Source of the DNA: Craterostigma plantagineum
Taxonomy: Eukaryota; Streptophyta; Magnoliopsida; Lamiales; Linderniaceae
NCBI GenBank assembly: GCA_027422505.1
Contig: JAPQWV010000676.1
Coordinates: 232,993 to 296,992, forward strand
Length of the DNA: 64,000 nt
Reading direction: 5' to 3'
The notes beneath the pieces are model-generated. The model worked only from the letters and a program-made list of their open reading frames with translations. It was not told the origin of the DNA and searched no databases. A program made the position numbers and the translations under genes. Each line of letters starts with the position of its first letter. The stretch's first letter is position 1. Below, in pieces: positions 12,269-25,638 of this stretch.

Positions 12269-13624
12269 GTTTCGGGTCCGAGATGGCTGGGAAGTTTTGT
12301 AATTCACAAGGCTGGAGAGGAAGCATGAGATGGTGAAATCTGTGTTAGAGCAAATCAATGGACAAACTAGAAAATATCATAGTATGGTTTCGTTTGGCAA
12401 AAGGATCACTTGTAGTCATGTTGTGAGTTAAAAAATTCTATCCATCGCTTTGCCCATCCCCATCATTGGTTATTTTAGTTGATTTCAGACTATGATGTTG
12501 TCCCTTCAAATAAACCGGATCCTAGCACGCAAACCTTCCCTATATAAAAGAACCATCTGTACCCAGAAGAAATCAACAGAATTTGCCCCAAACAATGGCG
12601 AAAACGAACACATATCACAATACGTGCCCCCATCTGTAAACCAGAGGCTGAACTATCTGCCTCTCTAAAACAAACAGAAAGATCCGGAAAAAATTTGATG
12701 TGTTTGATAAAATCCAACCATAACCTTTCCGTTAGTGCACTCAAAAGAAATAATCAGATTGACATAATAAACCAAAAATAAGCACCACTGAGAGATTATT
12801 CGGATGGAAGACCGCACCCAAAAGACACCGACGAGATGCTGAAATATATCAGAATCCACGAAACACACAAAGTTAACTGCAGTATCCCCTTCAATGCATA
12901 CAATATGCAAAACACCCAACAGACCTATATAAAACAAGCTTCAATCAGTTCCTACAATTACCAAATTTTTCTCTAGCTGATATGACTTTCCACGCAAAAG
13001 CTGAACCCTATCACTGTCAATGAGGTTTTACATAGGGACAGAGATCACTCGCCCGGTAGCGAACCGAGCCAGACGAGACGGAAAAGTCGAAGATCATGAC
13101 ATAAGGAATCGCAAACGATTCACACAAACACGTGCATCCTTCCAATTCAATTACAATCACCAATCCAATAACTAAATACAGTCAAAGTCTAAAACCTAAT
13201 CAGCAAAACGTTGACGCCAAACAAGCATAAGAATCAGCCATCACCTCTCGTCTATTCAGCTAAAATTCGTCCATGAGAAAAGTGAAGCTGACCTGATATT
13301 TAGAAGATCTCGTCGAAGCTCGAAAAAAGTTGTAGGATTTGAGAATTGATCGAATGAGAGACAGCCGTATATCAGAGGTTCGAGTCCTATTTGGGCCGAA
13401 TAAGTGGGCCTACTAAAAGTTAAAACGGTTTTCATCAATACTATAAATATTTAAAAGCCCAACGTAATGGCCCATTTATTCTTGGTTATATACTAGCATT
13501 TTACTATATGGGCGTTCCGCTAGCTTTTGTACATTTTTATTTTTATTACAAAATAATATTAAATATTCTTAAAAGATGTGTCAAAATTTATAATTTTTAC
13601 CTTTTAATTGTACTATATTATTAA

Positions 13625-13690
13625 AATCTTCAGTTTCTTAAAAACAGTTCATACCCCAAATGTCCATAAACTAATGGGACGGATGGAGTA
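13625..13690. mobile_element. Worn Stowaway-like MITE terminus
   Basis: The end ATGGGACGGATGGAGTA resembles the reverse of the Stowaway terminus (CTCCCTCCGTCCC). I cannot find a matching left end, so only a fragment is called and its left limit is approximate. Confidence 0.4.
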
Positions 13691-14073
13691 TCATTTAAAA
13701 AAAATATTACCACAAATTCGATTTGCAAATCAGTCACACAACAGAAAATAGCAAATTTTGGTATTGTTATTTCGATAATTTTTATTGCCTTGACATTATA
13801 GTTCTAAGCTAAGTATTTGTAAGTTATACAATATTAAATGAAAAAACATAGTAATAATAAAAATAATAATAAGCATTGTCAGGCATCAATACGAATTTGC
13901 TAATATTTCCTAGTAAAATAAATCAAATTTTCTTTTCACTTTCCTATGATAAAAAAGCTAACAGCAGCAAAAAGGAATAATTAAAAACTTTCCTATGTTG
14001 CAGAAAATAAAGGCAGCAAATAAAAGAAAACAAACATGAACGCGTTACAAAATCTCAATATTCCACATATAAT

Positions 14074-14081
14074 CCACGTGG
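14074..14081. promoter_or_regulatory. Palindromic G-box (CCACGTGG)
   Basis: Perfect G-box about 0.9 kb before the MLK kinase start. This motif is bound by bZIP and bHLH (PIF/HY5-type) factors. It is suggestive only, given that MLK kinases phosphorylate light-signalling proteins. Confidence 0.45.
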
Positions 14082-14992
14082 AAGCTCTCTAACGGCAAAT
14101 TTTCAATCAAAAGTTAAGGGTGCTTTCGTCATTTCAGTCGCATCGGATGTACGTCGGATCTGCGAAGTCACAAATCGGAGGTAAATAGTAAATTTTGCTT
14201 TTATTCGTTCGTCGATGTTAATAACTAGAAAATAGAGGACCAATTAATTATAATACATACAGCAGCTTACAGCTATAGATACGAAGTTGGGCATTCGTCT
14301 CATATCAATTTGCTAAAAATCGTGTCTTTGCTTTGATGTCTTGTAGATCCCTAGAATTCTTGGTCTCTCCATATGTAGCTGTTCATGTTGTTGTTTTCTA
14401 ACAAAAACTTTGACGATCGGCGTCCTTAATCGTCTGGTCTCCTCTGTTTTTCATCATCTATCTGCGGCAAATATCATCGCTACCTTTTTCCTGGGTTTGA
14501 AGAAAATTATCTGTAGGTGTTTCGCTGATTCATCTTGCATATTTATGTACTAAGTATATTGATTTGTTACTCTGATGCGGAGAAATAGTGTATGTATTTA
14601 TGTGATTGTATGTGTGTATGTTGAATTTGAGTAACCGTCCTGATTATAATATGTTTTGTGATGGATAAAGTATGTGATATTGTGATGGAGTAGCCTTTTT
14701 TTTCTATGTGTAGATTATTGGGGCGGCTTCATATGCTTTTTTTTGGGATGTGGCATAAAATTTTCAAGACTTTTTGCGTTTTGATTTATTTTAGGTGGAG
14801 AATATGTTCTTTGCTGTCATATGGGCTGTTTATGGTGTTATGATTCGTCTATATGGTGTAGTAGAAAATAACCAGTTCAATAGCGAGTTAGTCCACAATT
14901 TACATGATTCTACTTATAACTTTTGATTCATGCCGTCTGTGTTTTAGTGAGGAATTAAGAGTGGAGTGGGGATGAGAATTGGCGGATGAACG

Positions 14993-17900
14993 ATGCCTGT
15001 GGTGCGTGGTGGTGGAGGACGCAGAGGCCGGGGACGTAACAACAATAATACTAGAAATAACGTCAATACTCAGAATCAAAGAGGTAATATCGCTATCAAT
15101 AATAATAATTTGAGGCCTGAGGAGAACGCTGCTATCGCGACAAGAACTCGGAGGAGGAGAGCTGTGGCGGCGGTGGAAGTGCCTGTTGATGACAATATAG
15201 CTCAGCCGTTGCCACCACCAGCGGTAGTTGAAGAGAAGGTGCTTCTGAGAGAGGCTGTGGGAGAGAAGCCGATGGATCGTTTCAACAATGGTGGGAGAAG
15301 TGCTGATAAAGCAAATGCTGCTGATGACGAGTTGGCCTCCTCACCTATCCCTGAGAAGGTGAGAGCTTTATTGTTTTGTTTCTGTTATGTAGGTTCAAGC
15401 ATTTTGAAAGTCCTCGAAGATTAGCATTTTTATTTGAGTTTTTTTGTATTGTTGTTTATGGGTTGAAAATGAGGAGATTGCACATGTTCGGTCGTTGTGA
15501 TTGTGTTTTGAAGTTAAAGGTTGTCTTTATCTAGGTCTTGACGTTTGAGAATGTTAAGGTATCTTTTGGGTACTTTATTGAAACATGTGCTTAATGTGTG
15601 GGAAAGTTGCGTGTTGAAGAGTTGGAGAGTGTTGACGTACGTCACAAGTATGTTGTACATATGAGTGAGTATTAATACATGATCTGTTAATGGCATTATC
15701 CTGATCTTATGGTTGCATGATTTTGTCTGGAGATAATATTTTGTCCTTTATTGGCTTTGCGTGGTATACTGGAAATGGGGGGTATTCTGTAAATGGGGAG
15801 TATTCTGTAAATGTTACTGTTGAAGTTGAACTAAGTTTAGTAACCTCCTTCTGTCGTTTTCCGCTCCTCGTACTTGATAATAAAATAATTAGTGAATCAT
15901 TGTATTCGACTGTATTCTTCTTCTGTGTTTGACGGATGTTGGCAAAGGAAGTTTAAATGATACTAAAGAGTCATAAATACTGGATTCTGTCTATAGTTTT
16001 GCTGATCCCTATTTTATTGACTTAGTGCTATGCGAAACGTTCCTTTGTTCCCTCTAAGTGGTCTTGGTAGGGCCTGGTAAGTCGCCCATTGATGTATACA
16101 GGTCCGGAAATTTAAATAGTGGGCTAGCTTGCCACTTTGTGGGCTGACTTATATGTGCAAGCATGTCCGCTTATGATTCCGTCTTTACATATTTAATGCC
16201 CGTAACATACGATGGTTTCTTTTTGGCCAACTCAGGGTCTGTGACGTGTTAATGCTCTTTTATGACACTTTCCTGTTTGCTGAGTTTTCTAACTTAATTA
16301 GACGCAGCTCCCCTCAGAGAGATAATTGAATGTGTATACGTCTATGAAATTTTTTTATCCATATCATTTGCTCCGCACTTGATTTTCTTGGATTGCTCGA
16401 ATCTTAGTTTATTCGGACGGTTCTTGCAGAAAACATGTGGTTTCCCTATGAGGTCTATACTTCTCTTTATTTTCTCCTTTCCTAATTATTCGTTGTGTAA
16501 TTCCTGTAATTGTGAAGTTCCGTTTTCCAGTTCTTCCAGCGAAGTTGGAATCCATATTTTCCTTTCTTTGTTTCATCATCTTATCCCATGTATTTCTCAC
16601 ATTGATCCTTGTAGTTCCCTATATCTATACCCTTTTTTATTTGAATCACTCATTACTGTCACCAAAAAACTGCATTTTGGATGATATTGCAATCTTTCCT
16701 GTTCCTCATATACCAAAAAACATTCAACTTGAGATGAGGGTGATGCGGGACTTTTAAGCTTGTTTTGTTTTTGTTTTCGAGACACGTGAAATTTCTAATG
16801 ATTGTGTTACAGGTGCAAGTTGGTGGTTCACCGATGTACAGAGTCGAAAAGAAGCTTGGTAAAGGTGGTTTTGGACAAGTATATGTTGGTCGCCGTATAT
16901 CTGGAAATACTAATGAAAGGACAGGCCCTGGCGCCATAGAGGTACTTCTGTGATTTCTCTTTATGCTGAATATGTGAGTTGTGCACGTAACCTTGTGTAA
17001 AATCAACATGTCACCCTTTTGTAATAGGTGGCCCTCAAACTCGAACATGTTAATAGCAAAGGATGTAATCACGGTCCACCGTATGAGTGGGTAGTTTACA
17101 AGTAAGTTGACCGGTCATTTGATTTGATGTTACACAAAGGTGGAGGCTAACTCATTCTATTCCCTTGTCAATCGAAACAGTACGCTTGGGGGAAGCCATG
17201 GTGTACCACGAGTGCATTACAAAGGGCAGCAAGATGACTATTATGTGATGGTACTAGAAAAACTGATTATCTATGGATTTTGTTATGTCTTCACTCGTAT
17301 ATAGTTCTGCATCTGAATTATGAATTGAATTTTCCAGGTGATGGATATGCTGGGTCCGAGTTTGTGGGACTTTTGGAACAACAGTAATCAAACGTGAGTT
17401 TAGTAATCCCTAGTACTTGTGTCCAATCCTTATCATTAGATCAGCTTCACATTCCCGCTTTTGCATTTTTAACTCAATTTGTGAAAGTAAATGCAGAATG
17501 TCTGTTGAAATGGTGGCATGCATTGCTATTGAAGCAATATCCATATTAGAGAAGTTGCACGCAAGAGGGTGAGATTTCTTTTTCTTTTTTTTTCGTATAT
17601 TTTTTTATGCAGAGCCTATATTTGGAATTTGAAGCAACTGACGCCATTTTCTCTGTTCGTTTATTATTTAATCCCTGTTAATCTTGAGATTTTCATTACA
17701 AAAGTTGCTTAAGAACATCCTTCATCTGTTTCGTCTACCCCAATTCTCCCAACAAACAAAACTTAGGTATGTCCATGGGGATGTGAAACCTGAGAATTTC
17801 TTGCTTGGCGCTCCGGGAACTTCCGATGAAAAAAAGTTATTCCTGGTTGACCTTGGTTTAGGTAATAATATAAAATAAAATATTTCAGAGAGTTTCTATT

Positions 17901-19975
17901 GTTGCAGCCCTATATTTTATCTGAAACTATTTGCATAATCAGCAACTAGATGGAGAGATGGCCACACTGGTCTGCATGTTGAGTATGACCAACGGCCAGA
18001 CGTTTTCAGGTACAAATGTCACCTTTTTGTTGTCTCACTTTTGTTCTTATTCATGAAATATTCTTGCTGATAAAGGCGATTTATTATTATTTTTTTATTC
18101 AGGGGGACTGTTCGCTATGCTAGCGTTCATGCTCATTTAGGTAGAACAGCAACAAGGAGAGATGATTTAGAATCTCTTGCTTATACTCTCATTTTCCTTC
18201 TTCGTGGACGCTTGCCTTGGCAAGGATACCAGGTTTGTACCTTTCGACTCACATCTATTGTACTTGGCTGGAAAACCGTATACAAGCGAGGGAGAAAACA
18301 GAAAAAAAATCCTTAAAATGTCTAAAATCAGAATTGCTGAAAAATGATTCTGACTTGGCCATTGATATTTCCCATGTATTTCGTCGTTGTTTTGTAGGGC
18401 GAAAACAAAGGTTTCCTTGTCTGCAAAAAGAAAATGGCAACATCGCCTGAGGCACTTTGCGGCCTGTGTCCGCAGCCATTCAAGCATTTTGTGGATTACG
18501 TGGTCAATTTGAAGTTCGACGAGGAACCTAATTACGCCAAATGCATCTCCTTTTTCGATAGGATTGTGGGACCGAATCCAGACATTAGGCCTATTAACAC
18601 CGAGGGTGCCCAAAAGGTGATTATTTTGATTGGTCTAAGTAGTGCCTTCATTTTTGGCTTTTTTAGTCATTAACCTCTTGGGTTTTGGAAAATGAAGCTC
18701 ATCTTCACTGTTGGTCACAAAAGAGGACGGCAGACTTTCGAAGGCGAGGAAGATGAACAGCCTAAAAAGAAAATCCGTATGGGAGCGCCTGCTACACAGT
18801 GGATCAGTGTCTACAATGCTCATAAACCCATGAAACAGAGGTGCAAACTTTCCCCAAGTTACACCTCTTTTTTTTTTTCCTGGTTGGCAGTCATATAACA
18901 TAGCTGTTGAATATTGATTTCTTCGACTTTGTTGTGTTGAAGATACCACTATAATGTGATGGACTCGAGGCTATCCCAACACATCGATAAAGGAGCAGAG
19001 GATGGGCTATTCATCAGTTGCGTCTCATCTTGTCAAAATCTTTGGGCCCTGATATTGGACGTAGGCACTAGCTTCACTTCCCAAATATACGAGCTATCTC
19101 CATTCTTTCTTCACAAGGTATATATATATCGATCGGTTCGTTTTTCTCATATTGTTGAGGTTGAGAACTGCTGTTTATTTCACTTAATTCCAATGCTTAA
19201 TAGGATTGGATAATGGAGCAATGGGAAAAGAACTATTACATCAGCGCAGTCGCTGGAGCTACAAATGGTAGTTCGCTTGTCGTAATGTCAAAAGGTAGCT
19301 ATTATATATTCATCGATCGATCGATCCATGCGCGCTCTTGCCTATGTGTCTCACTCAAATATGTAAATTTTTTCAGGCACTCAATACTTGCAGCAATCGT
19401 ATAAAGTGAGTGAATCATTCCCATACAAATGGATAAACAAAAAGTGGAAAGAAGGCTTCTACGTCACCTCCATGGCCACGTCTGGGACTAGGTGGGCCGT
19501 AGTTATGTCCCGAGGCGCTGGGTTTTCAGACCAGGTCGGCGATTGCTTCAGAATACGAAGAATTAAACCCTAATTTCCATTTTAGTTCTTCTTTACGACG
19601 AATTAATCATTTGTATTGCTGAAATAGGTGGTGGAATTGGATTTCTTGTACCCTAGCGAAGGGATACATCGTAGGTGGGAAAATGGGTACCGTATAACTG
19701 CTACTGCTGCTACGGCTGATCAGTGCGCTCTGATTCTAAGCATACCGAGGAGAAAGCCTGCGGACGAAACGCAAGAGACTCTGCGAACGTCTGTTTTCCC
19801 GAGCGTGCATGTAAAGGTCAGTTTTTTTTTGCTCTTACGAATTGAGTTTTTCTTTTTCTTTCCCGAAAATGGAGAAGTACTGACCCTGTGGTGAATTTCA
19901 TCTGTGTATTTGCAGGAGAAATGGGCCAAGAATCTGTATATTGCTTCGGTTTGTTACGGCCGTACGGTATCTTAG
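14993..19975 (+). CDS. MUT9-like / photoregulatory casein kinase I (MLK/PPK family)
   Basis: Nuclear Ser/Thr kinase of the plant CK1 branch that phosphorylates histone H3 and photoreceptor-pathway proteins. Sixteen exons join without a phase break into 697 residues, the family length: 14993..15358, 16813..16941, 17028..17101, 17181..17250, 17338..17393, 17497..17568, 17767..17861, 17943..18009, 18103..18232, 18398..18616, 18698..18840, 18943..19117, 19204..19294, 19377..19534, 19628..19816, 19916..19975. The N-terminus is basic and Arg/Asn-rich. The kinase domain has [17 protein letters not shown] (Lys169), HGDVKPENF (Asp261), LVDLGLATRW in place of DFG, and [11 protein letters not shown] basic KRGRQ...PKKKIRMG stretch may be an NLS. 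The conserved C-terminal region ends [12 protein letters not shown]. Confidence 0.95.
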
Positions 19976-20625
<650 letters not shown>

Positions 20626-21960
20626 ATGCCCATGGGAAAAGCTGGAAGGTGGCTGAATAATCTCCTAAAATGTATGAAGAAGGAACGCGGAGAAAAAATC
20701 GATAAGAATGATAGCGCTCCTCCAATTTTTGTCGAAACGAATCGTTTCAAGGCAGCGAAAGAGCCAAATGGTCTCAACTACGAAGATGTCCTTACGAGTG
20801 TTCGAAAACATGAAGGTTACAACGACGAAGCTATGCCTCCTCGAGAAGTAGTAAGAGTTCAGAAATGTGCCGCTGCAGCTGCGAAGATTCAAGCTATGTT
20901 TAGAGGATTTTTGGTACGCCGATTAAGTTTATTATTTGCGCTTTTATGATTTTATTCTTTATTCAAGCTTTTTTGTGTTCTTGATAGTCTCCTTTATACA
21001 TGTAGTAACAACAACAACAACACTTCATGATTTCTCAGAACTTCCAATTTGAATTCCATGAGCAACCCACGCCTTGTGAAGTTTTTCTGTATGTGTACAT
21101 ACACTATTTGTGTGTGCTCACCTGTAAAATGTGACATCACTACGTCTTTTTTTTACGCCCTTCTTTTACGGATTACGCCATTTGAATTTTGAATCCTCAA
21201 AAGAATATTTTCAAAATTTGTCGCTATTCGGGCGATAAGGGCGCAATAATTATGTGGTCTTGGAAAAAAAAAATAATCTTCGTAAACGCTCGTCGTTTTC
21301 CTTTTTTTTGTTTGCCTTTGTCCCACCAATGCATAAAGTGATTCAAATACAGGCTCGAAAAGCGTTAAGCGCTCTGAGAGGAGTCGTGAAGCTACAAGCC
21401 ATCGTAAGAGGCCACCTTGTGAGAAAACGCCTCGCATCTACTCTTCACAACGTGAAAGCTCTCTCTCGAGCCCAAGTCCCCTTTTTGTGGCAAATGGTCC
21501 AAAATTCTCGCGAAGATCGCATGATAAGAAGATCGAGAAATACCATTGTAAGGATATGTATTATTATTAGGTTTCATATGTTATCACGTCGAAAATATCC
21601 CATTATGTATTTTCGATGGAATAATTTCAGGAACAAGACATCTATAGAAGGAGAAGATCAACATCAAATCAAGAAAACCCTTATTGCGATGATTACGACT
21701 GGCGTCTCATAGAAGCTACGGAAGAAAGTAATCTTATGTTATTTTCGACTAATAGTAAGAAGCTGATTTGCGATGATTGCTCGGGCGCAAACCCTAGCTA
21801 TTATTTCGAGGGGCCTTCTTACATGGCGACTACAAAGTCATTCAGAGAGAAGCTGAGGTGTAAAAGCGCGCCAAAGCAAAGGCCCGGCCCGGGTTCTAGG
21901 ATGGGCTTTGGTTCGAAGAACGGGGAAGTGCTGTTGTCCTCGAGTTCGGGCAGGTTTTGA
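20626..21960 (+). CDS. IQ67-domain calmodulin-binding protein (IQD)
   Basis: Calmodulin-binding scaffold, usually at microtubules, plasma membrane or nucleus. Exons 20626..20913, 21353..21547 and 21631..21960 join in phase for 270 residues. Exon 1 ends AAAKIQAMFRGFL and exon 2 opens ARKALSALRGVVKLQAIVRG, the phase-0 intron that splits the IQ67 domain in this family. Two IQ motifs are seen (IQAMFRGFLARK and LQAIVRGHLVRK) with calmodulin-recruitment spacing. The C-terminus has the PSYMATTKSFREKLR box found in many IQDs. The N-terminus reads MPMGKAGRWLNNLL; family members usually start MGK, so the second ATG at 20632 (better context) may be the real start. The protein is short for an IQD, which fits a small-IQD clade. 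Confidence 0.93.
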
Positions 21961-22158
21961 AGTGATGGAATGGGAAAAAAATAAAAGGATTGTCTTTTAG
22001 GGTTTTCGTGTGATTGAGGATGCTTTTTTAACTATGGTTGTTGGATTTTATTTGGTCGTGTCCTTTTTTTTTCCATTTGTGCAATGTTATAAGACTCGTT
22101 GGAATGATGCATTTATGCCATGCAAACAATTGGGGTTTATATATATCTATATATATAT

Positions 22159-22458
22159 GGCACCTGTTGATGTGGCATCGATTCGTGTCATTTCAACATC
22201 CAACATCGACATTCAATGCTACGTGGTCTTAATTAACACCTTATAGTGCCATTAATCGACATTTCGGATGCTGATGTGACATATTGACGCCTTACATAAT
22301 ATTTTACGTGTCAATGAAATATATTGCGTCAATATGTCACATCAACATCCGAAAATGTCGATTAATGGCACATATTAGTTATTAATTAAGAAGACAAACC
22401 TTGAATGTCGATTTGGATGTTGAAATGGCACGAATCGATGCCACATCAACAGGTGTCC
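22159..22458. mobile_element. Foldback / long-TIR MITE
   Basis: Arms at about 22159..22290 and 22326..22458 are inverted copies at roughly 85-90% by eye, separated by a 35-nt loop. Matching ends are GGCACCTGTTGATGTGGCAT and, inverted, GGACACCTGTTGATGTGGC. It lies between a TA-rich tract and a CT/TA tract; no clear target duplication is visible. Transcription would give a long hairpin RNA. It has no coding capacity. Confidence 0.8.
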
Positions 22459-22864
22459 ACGTAGAGTGAGCACAAAATTCCCCTCTCTCTCTCTCTCTAT
22501 ATATATATATATTTGTGTATATATATACATATAGATGTACCGAGTGGTCAATCTAAGGGTTTGAAGCCTAAATTTCTTATCAGATAGCCCCATTGAATTC
22601 GCCATTAGATTCTTTCTTCATCCTCTCAAACAACGTTGATGTAAAAGAAAATGCAAAGGAAATGAGACTCTCCAACTAGTTGGAAATTATTGCAAGATTG
22701 GTGCTTTGAAAATCATCTTGTAAGGAAATGATTTTTAATTACTTTTACAGTGAGTTCGACCTCCAGCAAGTCCATGGGTATGTACGTCGTAAGCCTTTAT
22801 TCCGACATAACAGAAGTACTAACAGATAAACAGATACACATATTCGTATAGTAGCAGAAAACAA

Positions 22865-22884
22865 AGAAGAAGAAGAAGAAGAAG

Positions 22885-22914
<30 letters not shown>
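22865..22914. repeat. (AAG)n trinucleotide microsatellite
   Basis: About 16 uninterrupted units just downstream of the GDSL stop codon on the minus strand. Confidence 0.95.
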
Positions 22915-22915
<1 letters not shown>

Positions 22916-23000
22916 GTCACAGAGAAAGCAAAACATCCTTTATATAGAGCAGCACAACACAGCAGTCGACGACAAAAAATAAAATAAAAATATATAGCAA

Positions 23001-24442
23001 TCAGCCAATCAGTGCAATGCCTTGAAGGATCAAACTGTCGGCGAGAATCTGATTCGCTGCTTCAGAAGGATGAACGCTGTCCCAAAACACATACTCCGTC
23101 GCATTCGGACAAGTGCCTATCGACTTGGGATTGCACAGCAACGTCGTCGTTTCGACCCTCCCCGTCCCACAGCATCCCCTCGTCGCCTCCGTAAAACCTG
23201 CCGGAAAAAGTGAACTCAGTCGTCGGCGTAGAAAGAAAGAAACGAAATCGAAATAAGAGAGCCGGCCACAAAGAAGTCTTGGGATGGATTTTATTCCTAC
23301 CGTTCTTCTTGGGATCTGCTACAATGTCGTAGAGCGGCTTGAAAACGTCGAAGATGACGAGCTTCAGCCCAGGTAGCTCCTTCTGCAGCTGCGCCGCCGC
23401 CGCGCCGATCTTCTTGTTGAACTGCTGCGAGTCGGTGTTGAGCCTCGAAACGCACCCACGCTCGTGGAATCCGAAGAGGGTCCGCGCCGCCGGTATGCAG
23501 CCTAGCGGCGGCAGCGAAGTCGCGCCGATTCTCCTAGCGCCCGAGGCATAAAGGTCCTATTTTTATACACAAATCAGCTCCTCATTACACCATTCTTGTC
23601 TGGGCTGGGGCTAAAAATGGCGGAAGAACGCACGGCAGACGCATACCTTGATGAAGCTAGTGAAGATTCCGACAAGGTACGATGAGTATTGGTCGGGGGT
23701 GAAAGCCTTGTTGAGCAAAGGGTTGACGTAGTAATTCTGTATGAAGTCGCTGCTGCCGGCGGAGACTATGTACAGTGCGTCTTTTATGATGGAAGAAGCT
23801 TGTTTGCTGCCGGCGACCTTGGCCAGCTTCCCTTGGTACTCCTTGAAGTACTGCAGCTGTTGAGACAATGGAATCACATGCTGCGAGAAAACAGAAACAA
23901 ACAGTATATCATCCTCAGATTTCCTTAAACGTTGAAAGATTTCTCCCCTTTTTTTTCTTGTTCTGTTTGTATTACACTTAGATAAGATGTGTGGTCATCG
24001 TAACCAGCGCCAGCTGAAGCAAAGTTGGCTCCCAAGAGAAGGTTCTTCCCTGAGGCTTGTGGGCTAAGGTAAGCTGGCGCATAGCTAGTGAATCCAAGAG
24101 TCTCAGCTGCATTATTATTGGAGAAGAAGAAACTGGTTTGAATAGTTACGCTCGTATACGTACTTGGCATGTAATAAAGGCCGAATCTTTAACTGCTATA
24201 CCTGTAATATCAGTTGCCAGCCTTCCATTACAGAACCTCCCAGTGGCTTCTTTGTTCTTGAAATCCCTGCCGTAAGGTGGATAGTTGGCCTTGAATATCG
24301 TTGCTACGTAGTCATTGTTTCCTACATCGACTACGGAATCTCCGAAAGTGATGATTGCTGGGACTAATGTGACTGACTGAGAGCTAACGGTAATGCAAGA
24401 AACGGCAAAAAATGCCAACAAACATACCATGAAAACCCCCAT
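23001..24442 (-). CDS. GDSL esterase/lipase, secreted
   Basis: SGNH-fold serine hydrolase, probably apoplastic. Five minus-strand exons, the common plant GDSL structure: 24202..24442, 23976..24106, 23647..23880, 23301..23556, 23001..23197. All phases join, giving 352 residues. A hydrophobic signal peptide ([17 protein letters not shown]) precedes block [15 protein letters not shown] with the nucleophile at about Ser36. Block II is the region around [13 protein letters not shown]. Block III reads [13 protein letters not shown], where the usual GxND asparagine is Ser. Block V is [11 protein letters not shown] with Asp327/His330. The Cys-containing [16 protein letters not shown] and [14 protein letters not shown] segments fit the At5g03810/At3g53100-like clade as I recall it. 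Confidence 0.94.
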
Positions 24443-25638
24443 CTTTTCTTTCGGTGTATCTTTTTGTGCTTCAATGGGATTTCAGGCGATCTATATATAA
24501 TAGATTTATATATAATACGTGTAGATGGGCTGTGGTTCTATTAGCTGAGTTTGGTGCCAAGTCCAATGAGGGGAAGATGAGCGTTGGGATCGCCATTAAT
24601 GATTTGATAAAAAAGTTAGTTTTGCGGCATTAAAAGCCCCTTTCTCTTCGCATTGCATTGCAGCAGCTCATTAAATACGACCTCTTATCATATGAATGTC
24701 TTCAATAAAATAATCAAGAAGAGCAAAGACTTGGAGGGTCTTTGAATACTTCGTACTATATGATCCGTGGGACACAAAAAAAAACATATAAACAAATTTG
24801 CATCCCTGCATTCTGCAGGATGAGATCAATCTTAACATGGGATCAAAGTGAAGATAATGAGTTGACAGCATTACAGCTGTGTGTGATATTAGTGTAGTAG
24901 TAACTTAACTGTGCCATGTGATCATAGTTAATACGTTGACAGCATTACAGTTGACTGAGAGAGACAAATAATCCCACTGCTACCTGTCTTTGTAATTTAT
25001 TAGATATTTTCAATCTGCTGTGCGGCAAGAAGTTGACGCTCAACATGACCATTAAGTGGCACTTAACAGTAATATATAGATTATACATATCAAAAAATAC
25101 CAATAACTAAATGGGCATAAATGGTATAAGTTGCAATCCATGTAGTTATTGCTAGACCTATACATTAAAGTTTTCCTAATCTTTAGGTATGGCATTGAGT
25201 GCTCTGTTTTTGCCTAGTGCTTAAGCAGAATTGGGCGTGAGGAAATTCTGTAATAATGTACTATGAATAATTTTAGGTTGTTTGGGAATTAAGAGGGCTC
25301 ATCGTTTTATATCCTTTCTAGTTAATGCAATAACTGCTGAAGTAGAACCAAGCACATGCAATCAATGGGGCAAGAGAAGGTTTTCTGAATTAGTCTGAAG
25401 TACCTTCGCGACTGAGCTAAGAACCAACGCCAAATGATATACACAATAAACTAATCTCCCTCAGCTTCTATTTCTGTATCAAATCAAACAGTTGCAATAG
25501 GTCATCTCAAAATATTAACGTCATTCCGCAGAAAACAATACTGACCTTCGTTACAAACCCCTCATGAGATCACTTCTCCAAGAACTCTAATATTGCTCGC
25601 CTTGCTTTCTCACATCGTCGAAAAGATTACATACGATT
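24443..25638. other. GDSL promoter and MED6 3' flank
   Basis: No gene seen. A TATA-rich stretch near 24491-24515 lies about 50-70 bp before the GDSL start. A 16-bp direct repeat, gttgacagcattacag, occurs at about 24863 and 24937. Confidence 0.4.

Larger units (their letters stand above)
12269..14992. other. Divergent intergenic region between SEC13 and the MLK kinase
   Basis: The left half probably contains the SEC13 5' UTR, possibly with a leader intron, since SEC13 transcription runs left from here. From about 14160 a leader with possible intron precedes the kinase ATG; short upstream ATGs occur at 14971-14990. A Stowaway-like terminus ends near 13690 and a palindromic G-box lies at 14074. 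No other gene is seen. Confidence 0.45.
21961..23000. other. IQD 3' flank, foldback element and microsatellites
   Basis: Between the convergent IQD and GDSL genes. It contains a foldback element (22159..22458) flanked by TA and CT/TA repeats, and an AAG tract at 22865..22914 that would be TTC repeats in the GDSL 3' UTR. No gene seen. Confidence 0.6.

Noticed and set aside
11384..12326. Open frames antisense or out of frame in SEC13
   Set aside because: Shadows of the WD40 coding sequence.
12490..12937. Two overlapping minus-strand open frames upstream of SEC13
   Set aside because: No family features and low coding quality; more likely leader or promoter DNA.
13330..13400. Possible tRNA (GGTTCGAGTCC)
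   Set aside because: Cloverleaf arms do not pair; A-box absent.
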